Positions 1 to 5,851 of a stretch of DNA of 8,324 nt are shown piece after piece. The stretch is from an uncultured Candidatus Saccharibacteria bacterium. GTDB taxonomy: Bacteria > Patescibacteriota > Saccharimonadia > Saccharimonadales > Saccharimonadaceae. Both the position numbers and the translations under genes were made by a program. The stretch's first letter is position 1. Every line of letters starts with the position of its first letter. Where the stretch lies: assembly GCA_949070545.1 (NCBI GenBank), contig CARTQV010000035.1, positions 1-8,324 on the forward strand, read 5' to 3'. Below the pieces are notes generated by a model. The model saw only the letters and a list, made by a program, of their open reading frames with translations. It had not been told where the DNA came from and ran no database searches.

Positions 1-56
1 CTAGCTAGTTAGTGTCTATAGTAGGAGGAGGGGAAAACAAGAAAGATTACAAAAAC

Positions 57-83
57 CTAGCACTCAACTATTGACAGTGCTAA
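57..83 (+). promoter_or_regulatory. CIRCE operator (HrcA binding site)
   Basis: The arms CTAGCACTC and CAGTGCTAA are separated by 9 bases. The CIRCE consensus is TTAGCACTC-N9-GAGTGCTAA, so each arm differs at one position. The right arm overlaps the -35 box of the groES promoter, the usual arrangement for repression of chaperonin genes by HrcA. HrcA itself is not in the window. Confidence 0.93.
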
Positions 84-99
84 TCACCTGCGCTATCAT
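71..99 (+). promoter_or_regulatory. Sigma-70-type promoter of groES
   Basis: A perfect -35 TTGACA (71-76) is followed after exactly 17 bases by TATCAT (94-99). Transcription would start near 106, giving a leader of only about 15 bases before the groES start. The CIRCE operator overlaps the -35 box, so repressor and polymerase would exclude each other. Confidence 0.88.
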
Positions 100-120
100 A
101 AGGCTACGGAAGGAGTTAAT

Positions 121-375
121 ATGCAACTAAAACCATTACAAGATCGTGTCGTTGCTGTGAAAGAGCAACCCATGGAAACCACCAAATCCGGTATTTTGCT
201 CGGCAATGCAAAAGAGGCCCCTGCTTATGCCGTTGTTGAGTCCGTCGGTCCCGATGTGAAAACCATCAAAAAAGGCGACAAAATCATCTCGAAAAATTAT
301 TCAACTACCGACGTCAAAATCGATGACAAAGAATACATCATTGTCAAAGAAGAAGACATTTTAGCAACTTTATAA
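121..375 (+). CDS. groES: Co-chaperonin GroES (Hsp10)
   Basis: The 84-residue product is the lid of the GroEL folding chamber in the cytoplasm. It opens with LKPLQDRVVAV, the usual first strand. A mobile loop at about residues 16-28 ends in SGILL, the hydrophobic tripeptide region that docks on the GroEL apical domain. The segment KKGDKIISKNY is the typical central part and EEDILATL the typical C-terminus. It is about ten residues shorter than the common 94-97. The start is supported by AAGGAG 6 bases upstream. CIRCE and a strong promoter lie directly upstream and groEL follows downstream, so it is the first gene of a heat-shock operon. Confidence 0.97.
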   Translation: MQLKPLQDRVVAVKEQPMETTKSGILLGNAKEAPAYAVVESVGPDVKTIKKGDKIISKNYSTTDVKIDDKEYIIVKEEDILATL

Positions 376-379
376 CCCC

Positions 380-402
380 AACTTGTATTCTATACACAAG
401 TT
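380..402 (+). other. Small hairpin behind groES
   Basis: AACTTGT (380-386) pairs perfectly with ACAAGTT (396-402) around a 9-base loop. It lies 4 bases behind the groES stop. No T-run follows, so it is more likely an mRNA-stability or processing hairpin than a terminator. It could adjust the ratio of groES to groEL message. Confidence 0.5.
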
Positions 403-457
403 CAAAAAGAAATTACAGAGGTAATTTGGCACTTTATAATTACTAATTAACTAAACT

Positions 458-635
458 GCTGAATTACTATTTAATTTAGTTATAAGTTTATAAAGTATTG
501 AACCAAAAGTTATGACTTAGTTTTAGCAAAAGTCAGCACGAAGGTTCATGGAACTTTTGCGTCCTTTAGGAAACTCAGTCATAACTTATTGCGTGAAATA
601 CCCCATACTTAAACTAAATTAAATAGTAATTCAGC
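458..635 (+). other. 178-base long hairpin between groES and groEL
   Basis: Bases 458-481 and 612-635 are perfect reverse complements over 24 bases. Past a bulged A482 the pairing goes on with TAAGT/ACTTA (483-487/607-611). Further inside, GTATT/AATAC (495-499/597-601), an 11-base helix (507-517/577-587), AGTTT/AAACT (519-523/571-575) and GCAAAAGT/ACTTTTGC (526-533/553-560) continue towards a 19-base loop. No reading frame of note lies inside. The groEL ribosome binding site begins 13 bases after the structure. It may be an RNA element of the operon (processing site, or 5' leader of groEL) or a MITE-like insertion with 24-base terminal repeats. No target-site duplication is visible next to the arms. 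TATAAT at 435-440 could start an internal groEL transcript, but its -35 is poor. Confidence 0.75.
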
Positions 636-660
636 GATTAATATAATTAAGGAATCAAAA

Positions 661-2277
661 ATGGCAAAGAAAATCTTTTATGCCGACGAGGCTCGCGACA
701 AAGTCCTATCCGGAGCAAAACAACTTTATGACGCCGTGAAAGTTACCTTCGGTCCGAAAGGCCAAAACGTCGTCATCGAAAAATCTTACGGTGCTCCCAC
801 TATCACTCATGATGGCGTTACCGTCGCCGAGGCTGTCGATCTCGGTTCAACCACTGAGAACCTCGGCGAACAAATCGGTGCAAAGCTAGTCAAAACTGCC
901 GCCCAAAAATTAAACAAAGTCGCCGGCGACGGCACCACAACCGTTACAGTCCTCACTTATAATATTCTGAACGAAGCCAACAAGCTCATCGCCGCCGGTG
1001 TAAACCCGATGGAACTGCGCAAGGGTATTGAGGAAGCTGGTGCCGAAATCATCAAAGGCATCGAAAAATCTGCCGAAAAGATTGAAGGCGATGACAAAAA
1101 GGTCGCCGAAGTTGCCTCCATTTCCGCTGGCGATCCAGCAATCGGCGAGCTCATCGCAAATGTCATCAGCAAAATTGGCAAAGACGGCGTTGTCACCGTC
1201 GAGCAAGGCCAAGGTCTCGAAATGGAGCAGGAAATTGTCGAAGGGTTCACCTATGATAAAGGTTATTCTTCACCTTTCTTTATCACTGACACTAATCGTC
1301 AAGAAGCCGTCTTCGAGAAACCTCTCGTGTTGATTACGGATAAGAAAATTAGTAGCGCTGGGGAACTCCTACCGCTCCTCGAACAATGCGCACAGAGTGG
1401 GCGCAAAGATCTTGTCATTATTGCGGAAGAAGTTGAAGGTGAGGCACTTTCGGTACTGGTCCTGAACAAACTCAAAGGCGTCTTTAACACGCTAGTTTTG
1501 AAAGCTCCAGCCTTCGGTGATCGTCGCAAGGAAATTATGGAAGACATTGCAATCTTGACAGACGCAACGGTTGTTTCGACTGACAAGGGTATGAAACTCG
1601 AAGAAGTCGGCATGGAAGTACTCGGTTCTTGTGGAAAGATTATTGCAACGAAAGATGAAACGACCATCATCAAGGGTGCCGGCGACAAAAAGGCAGTTGC
1701 ATCCCGAATCGAACTAATTAATAGCCAAGCCCAAATCGCCAAATCCGATTATGAACGTGAAGAACTCGAGAAGCGCGCAGCCGCTCTGCTCGGCAAGGTC
1801 GCCGTCATCAAGGTTGGTGGTGCTTCTGAAGCGGAAATTGATGAAAAGAAGTTCCGAGTTGATGATGCTGTGGCCGCAACAAAGGCTGCCCTCGCTGAAG
1901 GGATCGTCACAGGTGGTGGCGTAACTCTTGTCAATCTCGCAAAAGACCTCAAAGCCGACAATGCCGGCGCTGGAATCGTAAAAGAAGCACTCAAAGCTCC
2001 GTTTGTCCACATCATGGAAAATGCCGGGCTGAATGCTCAAGCTCTTCTCGCTGAGGTCGAAAAAGCGAAACCAGGCCAGGGAATCAATGTTATGGACCCT
2101 AAAACTGGTATTGTTGATCTCAAAAAAGCTGGCGTAATCGATCCAGCGAAGGTGACAAAAGAGGCGATCCAAAGTGCAACAAGTATTGCCGCTACGGCTA
2201 TCACCATGGGCGCTTTGATCGTAGACGTGCCAGAAGAGAAACCAGCCGCCACTCCAGATATGGGCGGGATGTATTAA
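661..2277 (+). CDS. groEL: Chaperonin GroEL (Hsp60)
   Basis: The 538-residue product is the subunit of the double-ring ATP-driven folding chamber. The equatorial domain carries the phosphate-binding loop VTFGPKGQNVV (28-38), the signature GDGTTT (89-94) and, near the C-terminus, EGIVTGGGVTL. The apical domain is in the middle, with EGFTYDKGYSSPFF. The catalytic Asp equivalent to E. coli Asp398 lies in RVDDAV at about residue 400. The C-terminus keeps only one short GGM unit (MGGMY) in place of the longer repeat of many bacteria. AAGGAA 6 bases upstream supports the start. The long hairpin in the gap to groES is unusual for this operon. The two terminators after the gene end the transcript. 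Confidence 0.98.
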   Translation: MAKKIFYADEARDKVLSGAKQLYDAVKVTFGPKGQNVVIEKSYGAPTITHDGVTVAEAVDLGSTTENLGEQIGAKLVKTAAQKLNKVAGDGTTTVTVLTYNILNEANKLIAAGVNPMELRKGIEEAGAEIIKGIEKSAEKIEGDDKKVAEVASISAGDPAIGELIANVISKIGKDGVVTVEQGQGLEMEQEIVEGFTYDKGYSSPFFITDTNRQEAVFEKPLVLITDKKISSAGELLPLLEQCAQSGRKDLVIIAEEVEGEALSVLVLNKLKGVFNTLVLKAPAFGDRRKEIMEDIAILTDATVVSTDKGMKLEEVGMEVLGSCGKIIATKDETTIIKGAGDKKAVASRIELINSQAQIAKSDYEREELEKRAAALLGKVAVIKVGGASEAEIDEKKFRVDDAVAATKAALAEGIVTGGGVTLVNLAKDLKADNAGAGIVKEALKAPFVHIMENAGLNAQALLAEVEKAKPGQGINVMDPKTGIVDLKKAGVIDPAKVTKEAIQSATSIAATAITMGALIVDVPEEKPAATPDMGGMY

Positions 2278-2294
2278 AAATCAAAGGTGCACAG

Positions 2295-2326
2295 AAATCA
2301 GCCCTCTTTTGAGGGCTGATTTTATG
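2295..2326 (+). terminator. Rho-independent terminator of groESL
   Basis: A perfect 12-base stem (2295-2306 with 2311-2322) closes a TTTT tetraloop and runs into a short T-rich tail. It begins 18 bases behind the groEL stop. Confidence 0.9.
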
Positions 2327-2347
2327 AACTGATTAAATGCTTGCATC

Positions 2348-2375
2348 AAAAAACCGCCTAAGAATAGGCGGTTTT
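2348..2375 (-). terminator. Terminator of the minus-strand gene, probably bidirectional
   Basis: AAAACCGCCTA (2350-2360) pairs with TAGGCGGTTTT (2365-2375) around AGAA. On the minus strand it is followed by a T-run, placing it 8 bases behind the stop of the gene ending at 2383. On the plus strand the stem also ends in TTTT, so it can back up the groEL terminator. Confidence 0.9.
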
Positions 2376-2382
2376 CCAAGCC

Positions 2383-2883
2383 TTAGAGGCTCATTTCGTC
2401 GATACTATTAATGAGGTAAAGCAGGGAATCAGCTCGCACTTTGTCGTCACGAATCTGGCGCGCTGCTTCGTAGGCTGGCGCAATCACAGCCTTGTCACGC
2501 ATCGTGTTCAGCATTTCCTGATAAAGCAGGAATCGTTTCTCAGGCTCAACTTCAACGCGGTCCATAATCGGAAAGAGCTCTTTCAAAGCAGCTTCCTTCA
2601 CCTTGGAAATATCCGCACCATAGCTCATTGCACGACCAAAACCTGCACTCATTGGCATGTTTGGCATTGCACTGCTCATTTGTGGAGCTGGGTTAGTCGG
2701 TAGTTTCATTGAGCTTGCAGAGCTCGGAGCCGGAGCAGCTGGAGCTGGTGGCATCATACCTGCTGGAGGTTGACTTGCCGGAGCAGCTGGAGCCGGAGCT
2801 GGCTTAGAATTGTTTGAGCCACCTTTCTGGGTGATCTCGTCGATTGCGCGTTGCAGATCGTTATCTTTGCGATTTTGGTTCAT
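2383..2883 (-). CDS. Hypothetical protein, Pro/Ala-rich linker with helical C-terminal domain
   Basis: I do not recognise a named family. With the ATG at 2883 the protein has 166 residues. A short polar helix (about 8-20, DLQRAIDEITQKGG) comes first, then a low-complexity linker rich in Pro, Ala, Met and Ser (about 27-85), then a predicted all-helical charged domain (about 90-166). There is no membrane segment or signal peptide, so it is probably cytosolic. A frame with GTG at 2892 is 3 codons longer, but AAGGTGG sits at normal distance from the ATG at 2883. It has its own promoter inside the end of the upstream gene and its own terminator. The architecture suggests a flexible tether between two interaction modules. 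The function is unknown. Confidence 0.85.
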   Translation of the reverse strand: MNQNRKDNDLQRAIDEITQKGGSNNSKPAPAPAAPASQPPAGMMPPAPAAPAPSSASSMKLPTNPAPQMSSAMPNMPMSAGFGRAMSYGADISKVKEAALKELFPIMDRVEVEPEKRFLLYQEMLNTMRDKAVIAPAYEAARQIRDDKVRADSLLYLINSIDEMSL

Positions 2884-2927
2884 ATTGCCCACCTTATTTA
2901 TTGTTAATTACCTAACGTATAGTTTCC

Positions 2928-2957
2928 ATTATAACACAAGTATTTTCAAATACGCAA
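2928..2957 (-). promoter_or_regulatory. Promoter of the linker-protein gene
   Basis: On the minus strand TTGCGT (2952-2957) and TATAAT (2928-2933) are separated by 18 bases. The start point near 2921 would give a leader of about 38 bases. The -35 box lies in the last codons of the upstream gene. Confidence 0.6.
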
Positions 2958-3515
2958 GAACTTTATCAATTTATCTAATAAGTCCAATTTCACCTCTTCC
3001 ATCGGTAGTCTCGCCCCAAACGCATCAACGATTTTTTCGCCCTGGGTTTCAGGGAAGAATACCGTAATACGAGGAGCAAAACGTTTTCGTGGCGTCAAAA
3101 CAATCGCGAAATGCTGCCCTTCATGTAAAAGCCCAAATGACTTGAAATCTGCATAGGGATACAATCTCTGGTCTTCTCTGAGACCTTCCTTTCCTAAACT
3201 ATAATGCAAGACCCGTGGCGGCCGGAGAGTATAGACCACCAGCGCTATCACACTCAACACTACAACAGCTAAAAACGTCCAAGCTTGGAGCAAAACGGCC
3301 AACCCAACCAAGACCAGAGCTACTGCCACCAGCCCCACATACCACCAAGAGTTTTTCTCATGTACGATATACTCTTCAGCCTCCCAAGTAATTTCCGGTA
3401 TCGGCTCTGCTACTGGCTTTGTCGGCTCAGTCGCGGTTCCATCCACTTCTGCCGCTTCAGCTATCGTGAGTTCAGTCGTTTCTTCCGTACTTTTCTCATC
3501 TTTCTTATTTGCCAT
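2946..3515 (-). CDS. Membrane protein with two-helix hairpin and cytosolic PH-like domain (hypothetical)
   Basis: The 189-residue protein has an acidic, Glu/Thr/Pro-rich disordered N-terminus (1-50) and two adjacent membrane helices (about 58-77 and 79-96). A basic stop follows (LRPPR), then a soluble domain of about 90 residues with alternating strands and a final helix (LDLLDKLIKFLRI). Helix hairpin plus small beta domain resembles bacterial PH-like membrane proteins; this is inference from shape, not a family match. Upstream ATGs would extend the frame to 201 residues, but they overlap the promoter. The ATG at 3515 lies 6 bases behind TATAAT, which points to a leaderless message. The stop is TGA. 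It is co-directional with the linker-protein gene, 62 bases away. Confidence 0.85.
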   Translation of the reverse strand: MANKKDEKSTEETTELTIAEAAEVDGTATEPTKPVAEPIPEITWEAEEYIVHEKNSWWYVGLVAVALVLVGLAVLLQAWTFLAVVVLSVIALVVYTLRPPRVLHYSLGKEGLREDQRLYPYADFKSFGLLHEGQHFAIVLTPRKRFAPRITVFFPETQGEKIVDAFGARLPMEEVKLDLLDKLIKFLRI

Positions 3516-3521
3516 AACCAT

Positions 3522-3530
3522 ATTATACCA
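3522..3530 (-). promoter_or_regulatory. Extended -10 promoter, apparently leaderless
   Basis: On the minus strand TGGTATAAT is an extended -10 with perfect TATAAT (3522-3527). The start codon follows after 6 bases, so transcription would begin at or next to the A of ATG and no Shine-Dalgarno can exist. Confidence 0.65.
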
Positions 3531-3562
3531 CACCATCATCAAAACAACCACGCACTATTTAA

Positions 3563-3591
3563 TTTACGTTCCAAGGTATTCATGCTACAAT
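3563..3591 (+). promoter_or_regulatory. Promoter of tRNA-Ser
   Basis: TTTACG (3563-3568), 17 bases, then TACAAT (3586-3591) preceded by TG at 3583-3584 (extended -10). The start would fall at about 3598-3600, right before the tRNA. Confidence 0.7.
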
Positions 3592-3600
3592 ATAAGTATT

Positions 3601-3693
3601 GGAGGGTTACCCAAGTGGCTGAAGGGGACGGTTTGCTAAATCGTTAGTCTGGGGAGACCTGGAGCGGGAGTTCGAATCTCCCACCCTCCGCCA
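3601..3693 (+). tRNA. tRNA-Ser(GCT)
   Basis: Acceptor arm GGAGGGT (3601-3607) pairs with ACCCTCC (3683-3689), then discriminator G and an encoded CCA (3691-3693). The anticodon loop is TTGCTAA (3633-3639), anticodon GCT at 3635-3637, decoding AGC/AGT. The T arm is GGGAG-TTCGAAT-CTCCC (3666-3682). A long variable arm lies at about 3645-3664, as expected for a serine tRNA. The minus-strand recombinase frame ends inside the gene (stop at 3644-3646), so its last codons are antisense to the tRNA. The tRNA itself is intact. Confidence 0.97.
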
Positions 3694-5278
3694 TAAGAGA
3701 CTTTTCTGTGTTAGGAAGGTCTTTTTTGGTGGTTCTACCCCTATAAAATGGGCTGGTTTCGGGAGTGCAAACTTTTTCATCCGCACCAACCATAAATCCA
3801 CTAGGAAACATTAAAAGTTCGCACTTTCGCATATCATCAAGAGATAGGTCAAAGAAACGTTTCGCCAAATTGTCAACAAAGTCCAACGCAAATTCCATAA
3901 ACCCCTGCTTTTCGGCATCGTTGCTATTTTCTAACTCGTTTAATTCATCCTCGGTCTTTTTTAATGTCTCCCTTGTTCGTTTAATCGCTCCTTCAAGTTC
4001 GTGCTTAATTTCATCATCGCTACACCTACATAGAGCCTCTACCTGTCCTTCTTTTTGTTTGTTCAAGTTCGTCATCCGTTGTTTAAGTTGAACAATTGTC
4101 ATTTTTCGGTTGCGTTCTTCATCTTTCCATACAACCTCCAACTGCCGAATAATACGCTTTCTGCCATCTTCAGTTAAATCAAAGTTCGCAATGTGTTCCC
4201 GCACGGCTTCGTGAGCATATTCACGAGAAATGCGTTTGTGGCATTTGCGACACTCATATTTGTCATAGTATTTTCCGTTACCGTTATTGTTGGTATATCC
4301 ACAAAATTTACTGTGGTCATGCCTGCCAGTATTGCCAAGTGCGATTTCTGCTTTATGACATTCTTCACACAGCATGATGCGACTCAGTGGGAAGTGAGGA
4401 TTACCATTCTTACGTGGAGCACAATGACAACTTTTCCGACCACGAAGAATCTCCAAAATCTTTTCATGCTGTTCTTTTGTAATAAGTGGCTTGTGTAATC
4501 CATTCGGATTGACAACCTTTACCTGTTTGCTACCTACAACATATCCTGCGTAATAAGGGTCGCTAATGATTTTTTTCCACTTATCCATCTTAAATGGTTT
4601 ACGTTTACCGTTAGAAATATATTCACCAGCGTTCATCTCGTTCATACCTTCTGTCGGAGTGATTACTCCAGATGCGATACGTGATAAAATATCACCCAAT
4701 AATGCTCCTACGCCACAGTCATCATTGACATCGTGGATACCAGAAGTAAATGTTTTCTTATATCCAAATTTCGGGCAACAGGGCAAACGACCTTCGTTTA
4801 AGGCATTTTTGTGAGTCTCTAACCCTTTGCGAATACGCTCTTCGTTACTAGCCTCTGCTTCATAGTATTTCATAAGTTTGCGAAGTTTTGTCGCAACATT
4901 AGCCCCATTCAGTTCTGGATCATCAGTATAGTAAACCGTTACCCCGATCAATCGAAATTCAACCTCAAAATGTAAGGCTTCGTCAATAGAACGCATAAAA
5001 CGGTCAGGCGATGACACTAGAAGATACTTAACTCGTTTATGTCTTTTACAATATTCAAGCATCTCTTGAATATCCTTACGATGGATGTTCTTGCCGCATT
5101 TGCTGGACGCATCGCCACTCCATTGTCCATCAGGAGGAATATACGCTCCTAGTTTTTCAGCAGCAGCCAAGACGGATTTTGCCTGATTGTCTAGACTGTG
5201 GTTTTCTTTTTGTTCAGGGGTTGATACCCTACAAGTCGTAATTGCCCAAATATTTGCACTACCATCAATAGTACTCAT
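3644..5278 (-). CDS. Large serine recombinase (integrase)
   Basis: The 544-residue frame is a site-specific recombinase that joins attP and attB by serine-linked double-strand breaks. The resolvase-type catalytic domain (about 8-150) carries CRVSTPEQ with nucleophile Ser19, and SSPDRFMRS with Arg93 and Arg96. The recombinase DNA-binding domain follows (about 150-285, RLPCCPKFGYKK). The zinc ribbon has Cys304/Cys307 and Cys343/Cys346. The coiled coil spans about 383-455. The start is supported by AAAGG about 6 bases upstream. The last 23 residues (522-544) are read from DNA antisense to the tRNA-Ser and its terminator, outside the element core. The native C-terminus must therefore differ before integration. 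Its transcript would run antisense through the tRNA towards the membrane-protein gene. Confidence 0.95.
   Translation of the reverse strand: MSTIDGSANIWAITTCRVSTPEQKENHSLDNQAKSVLAAAEKLGAYIPPDGQWSGDASSKCGKNIHRKDIQEMLEYCKRHKRVKYLLVSSPDRFMRSIDEALHFEVEFRLIGVTVYYTDDPELNGANVATKLRKLMKYYEAEASNEERIRKGLETHKNALNEGRLPCCPKFGYKKTFTSGIHDVNDDCGVGALLGDILSRIASGVITPTEGMNEMNAGEYISNGKRKPFKMDKWKKIISDPYYAGYVVGSKQVKVVNPNGLHKPLITKEQHEKILEILRGRKSCHCAPRKNGNPHFPLSRIMLCEECHKAEIALGNTGRHDHSKFCGYTNNNGNGKYYDKYECRKCHKRISREYAHEAVREHIANFDLTEDGRKRIIRQLEVVWKDEERNRKMTIVQLKQRMTNLNKQKEGQVEALCRCSDDEIKHELEGAIKRTRETLKKTEDELNELENSNDAEKQGFMEFALDFVDNLAKRFFDLSLDDMRKCELLMFPSGFMVGADEKVCTPETSPFYRGRTTKKDLPNTEKSLMAEGGRFELPLQVSPD
3695..3727 (+). 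terminator. Terminator of tRNA-Ser, target of element integration
   Basis: Bases 3695-3706 pair with 3714-3725 over 12 positions, including three G-T wobbles, around a 7-base loop (3707-3713), and the stem runs into a T6 tract. The 3' arm and T-tract are also the identical core of the repeat that flanks the integrated element, so integration leaves the terminator functional. Confidence 0.8.
3712..3748. repeat. Left attachment site (attL) repeat
   Basis: It matches 8283-8321. The 12 bases AAGGTC plus T6 (3716-3727) are identical; the right copy has T7. The next 21 bases match at 17 positions with four transitions, and TAGG precedes both copies. The serine recombinase gene lies over it, and the tRNA-Ser terminator supplies the left half. 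Confidence 0.78.
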
Positions 5279-5348
5279 TTTTGCCTTTCCCGAATACAGT
5301 TGTGGACTGCTTGGACTAGGCTTACAGATTACCTATAAACAGCCCACG

Positions 5349-5390
5349 ACTCTATTCGCGAGAGTATAATATTTTGACATTTTTCTGTAA
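5349..5390 (-). promoter_or_regulatory. Putative recombinase promoter with overlapping inverted repeat
   Basis: On the minus strand TATACT (5363-5368) can serve as -10, with a weak TTACAG (5385-5390) 16 bases upstream. The inverted repeat ACTCT-N7-AGAGT (5349-5365) overlaps the -10 and the start region, where a repressor would act. The 5' leader would be about 75 bases. Confidence 0.4.
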
Positions 5391-5424
5391 TTTTGTCCAA
5401 TTTTATGAATTATAACTCTTATTT

Positions 5425-5541
5425 TTATTTTTGTGCCTTTTTCCAAAGCCGATACGCAAACATAGCAATGTCACGTGCGTGCTCATCTAGTTGTTCACTT
5501 GAAGATGGACTACTAGGAGCAGACAAGGAAATTAGAGACAT
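5425..5541 (-). CDS. Possible 38-residue protein, or the end of a degenerate gene
   Basis: The frame from the ATG at 5541 ends in a Lys-rich amphipathic helix (EHARDIAMFAYRLWKKAQK) after a Ser/Pro-rich stretch. GAAGGA lies 9 bases upstream of the ATG. The same frame stays open and protein-like back to a TGA at 5608-5610 (VHLDCELVYVNAVTEG), without a start codon. A second frame upstream (RRLGRVHKKTPENPVY) overlaps it and could be the missing N-terminal part after a frameshift. So this may be a real small gene or the 3' part of a broken one. The Ser/Pro-rich part and the lack of a family match keep confidence low. Confidence 0.3.
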   Translation of the reverse strand: MSLISLSAPSSPSSSEQLDEHARDIAMFAYRLWKKAQK

Positions 5542-5800
5542 CCCAAAAGTTCCTTCAGTCACTGCGTTTACATAGACCAGTTCGCAGTCAAGATGTACAC
5601 TGGATTTTCAGGTGTCTTCTTGTGAACTCTACCTAACCTCCTTAATAGATGGGTTCACTTTAACTTAATATCATCATATATGATATTTTGGAATTCGTCT
5701 AGATACCAAATAGTCTCACGCCTCTGTAATCGCCGTCAGACGGCATTTTAAGCGTTTTGAGGACGGCTCTCGGTCTCAACTGGTATATTTTCCCATTTTC
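5542..5800. other. Gap without a convincing gene; palindromes and one possible minus-strand promoter
   Basis: No intact gene is visible. On the minus strand TTCCAA (5688-5693), 17 bases and TATTAA (5665-5670) could form a promoter. The spacer is filled by the inverted repeat AATATCAT-N5-ATGATATT (5667-5687), an operator-like site. Transcripts would start near 5658, where GTGAAC (5653-5658) pairs with GTTCAC (5622-5627) and TCTA with TAGA, leaving AAGGAGG in the loop. No start codon follows this ribosome-binding-like site at normal distance. A 13-base palindrome (GCCGTCAGACGGC) lies at 5732-5744. Several short open frames without starts suggest an eroded gene. Confidence 0.4.
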
Positions 5801-5826
5801 ACAAAATAAGCCCCTATATGGGGCTT
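5801..5826 (-). terminator. Terminator of the 41-residue protein gene
   Basis: AAGCCCC (5808-5814) pairs perfectly with GGGGCTT (5820-5826) around TATAT. On the minus strand the stem is followed by TTATTTT. It lies 26 bases behind the stop of the small gene at 5852, which supports that gene being real. Confidence 0.75.
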
Positions 5827-5851
5827 CTAGGCGGTAATTCTACAAAGTCAG

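Noticed and set aside
1..56. Similarity between the CTAG-rich window start and 8041-8115
   Set aside because: Only short CTAG and GGAGG words are shared, with no alignable repeat, so it is not taken as an element boundary.
910..2252. Several minus-strand and one plus-strand frames inside groEL
   Set aside because: They lie within the certain groEL frame, have no ribosome binding sites and show compositions typical of shadow frames.
3607..3801. Minus-strand frame of 64 codons over tRNA-Ser
   Set aside because: It is antisense to the tRNA and reads the familiar false peptide (GDSNSRSRSPQT) produced by tRNA genes. It also lies in another frame of the recombinase end.
5393..5575. Plus-strand frame of 60 codons
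   Set aside because: The opposite strand reads more like protein here, and the plus frame has no Shine-Dalgarno or promoter.
5608..5610. In-frame TGA as a sense codon (Gly code of Gracilibacteria and Absconditabacteria)
   Set aside because: Other genes in the window end with TGA in sensible places and none contains internal TGA; a broken gene explains this site better.
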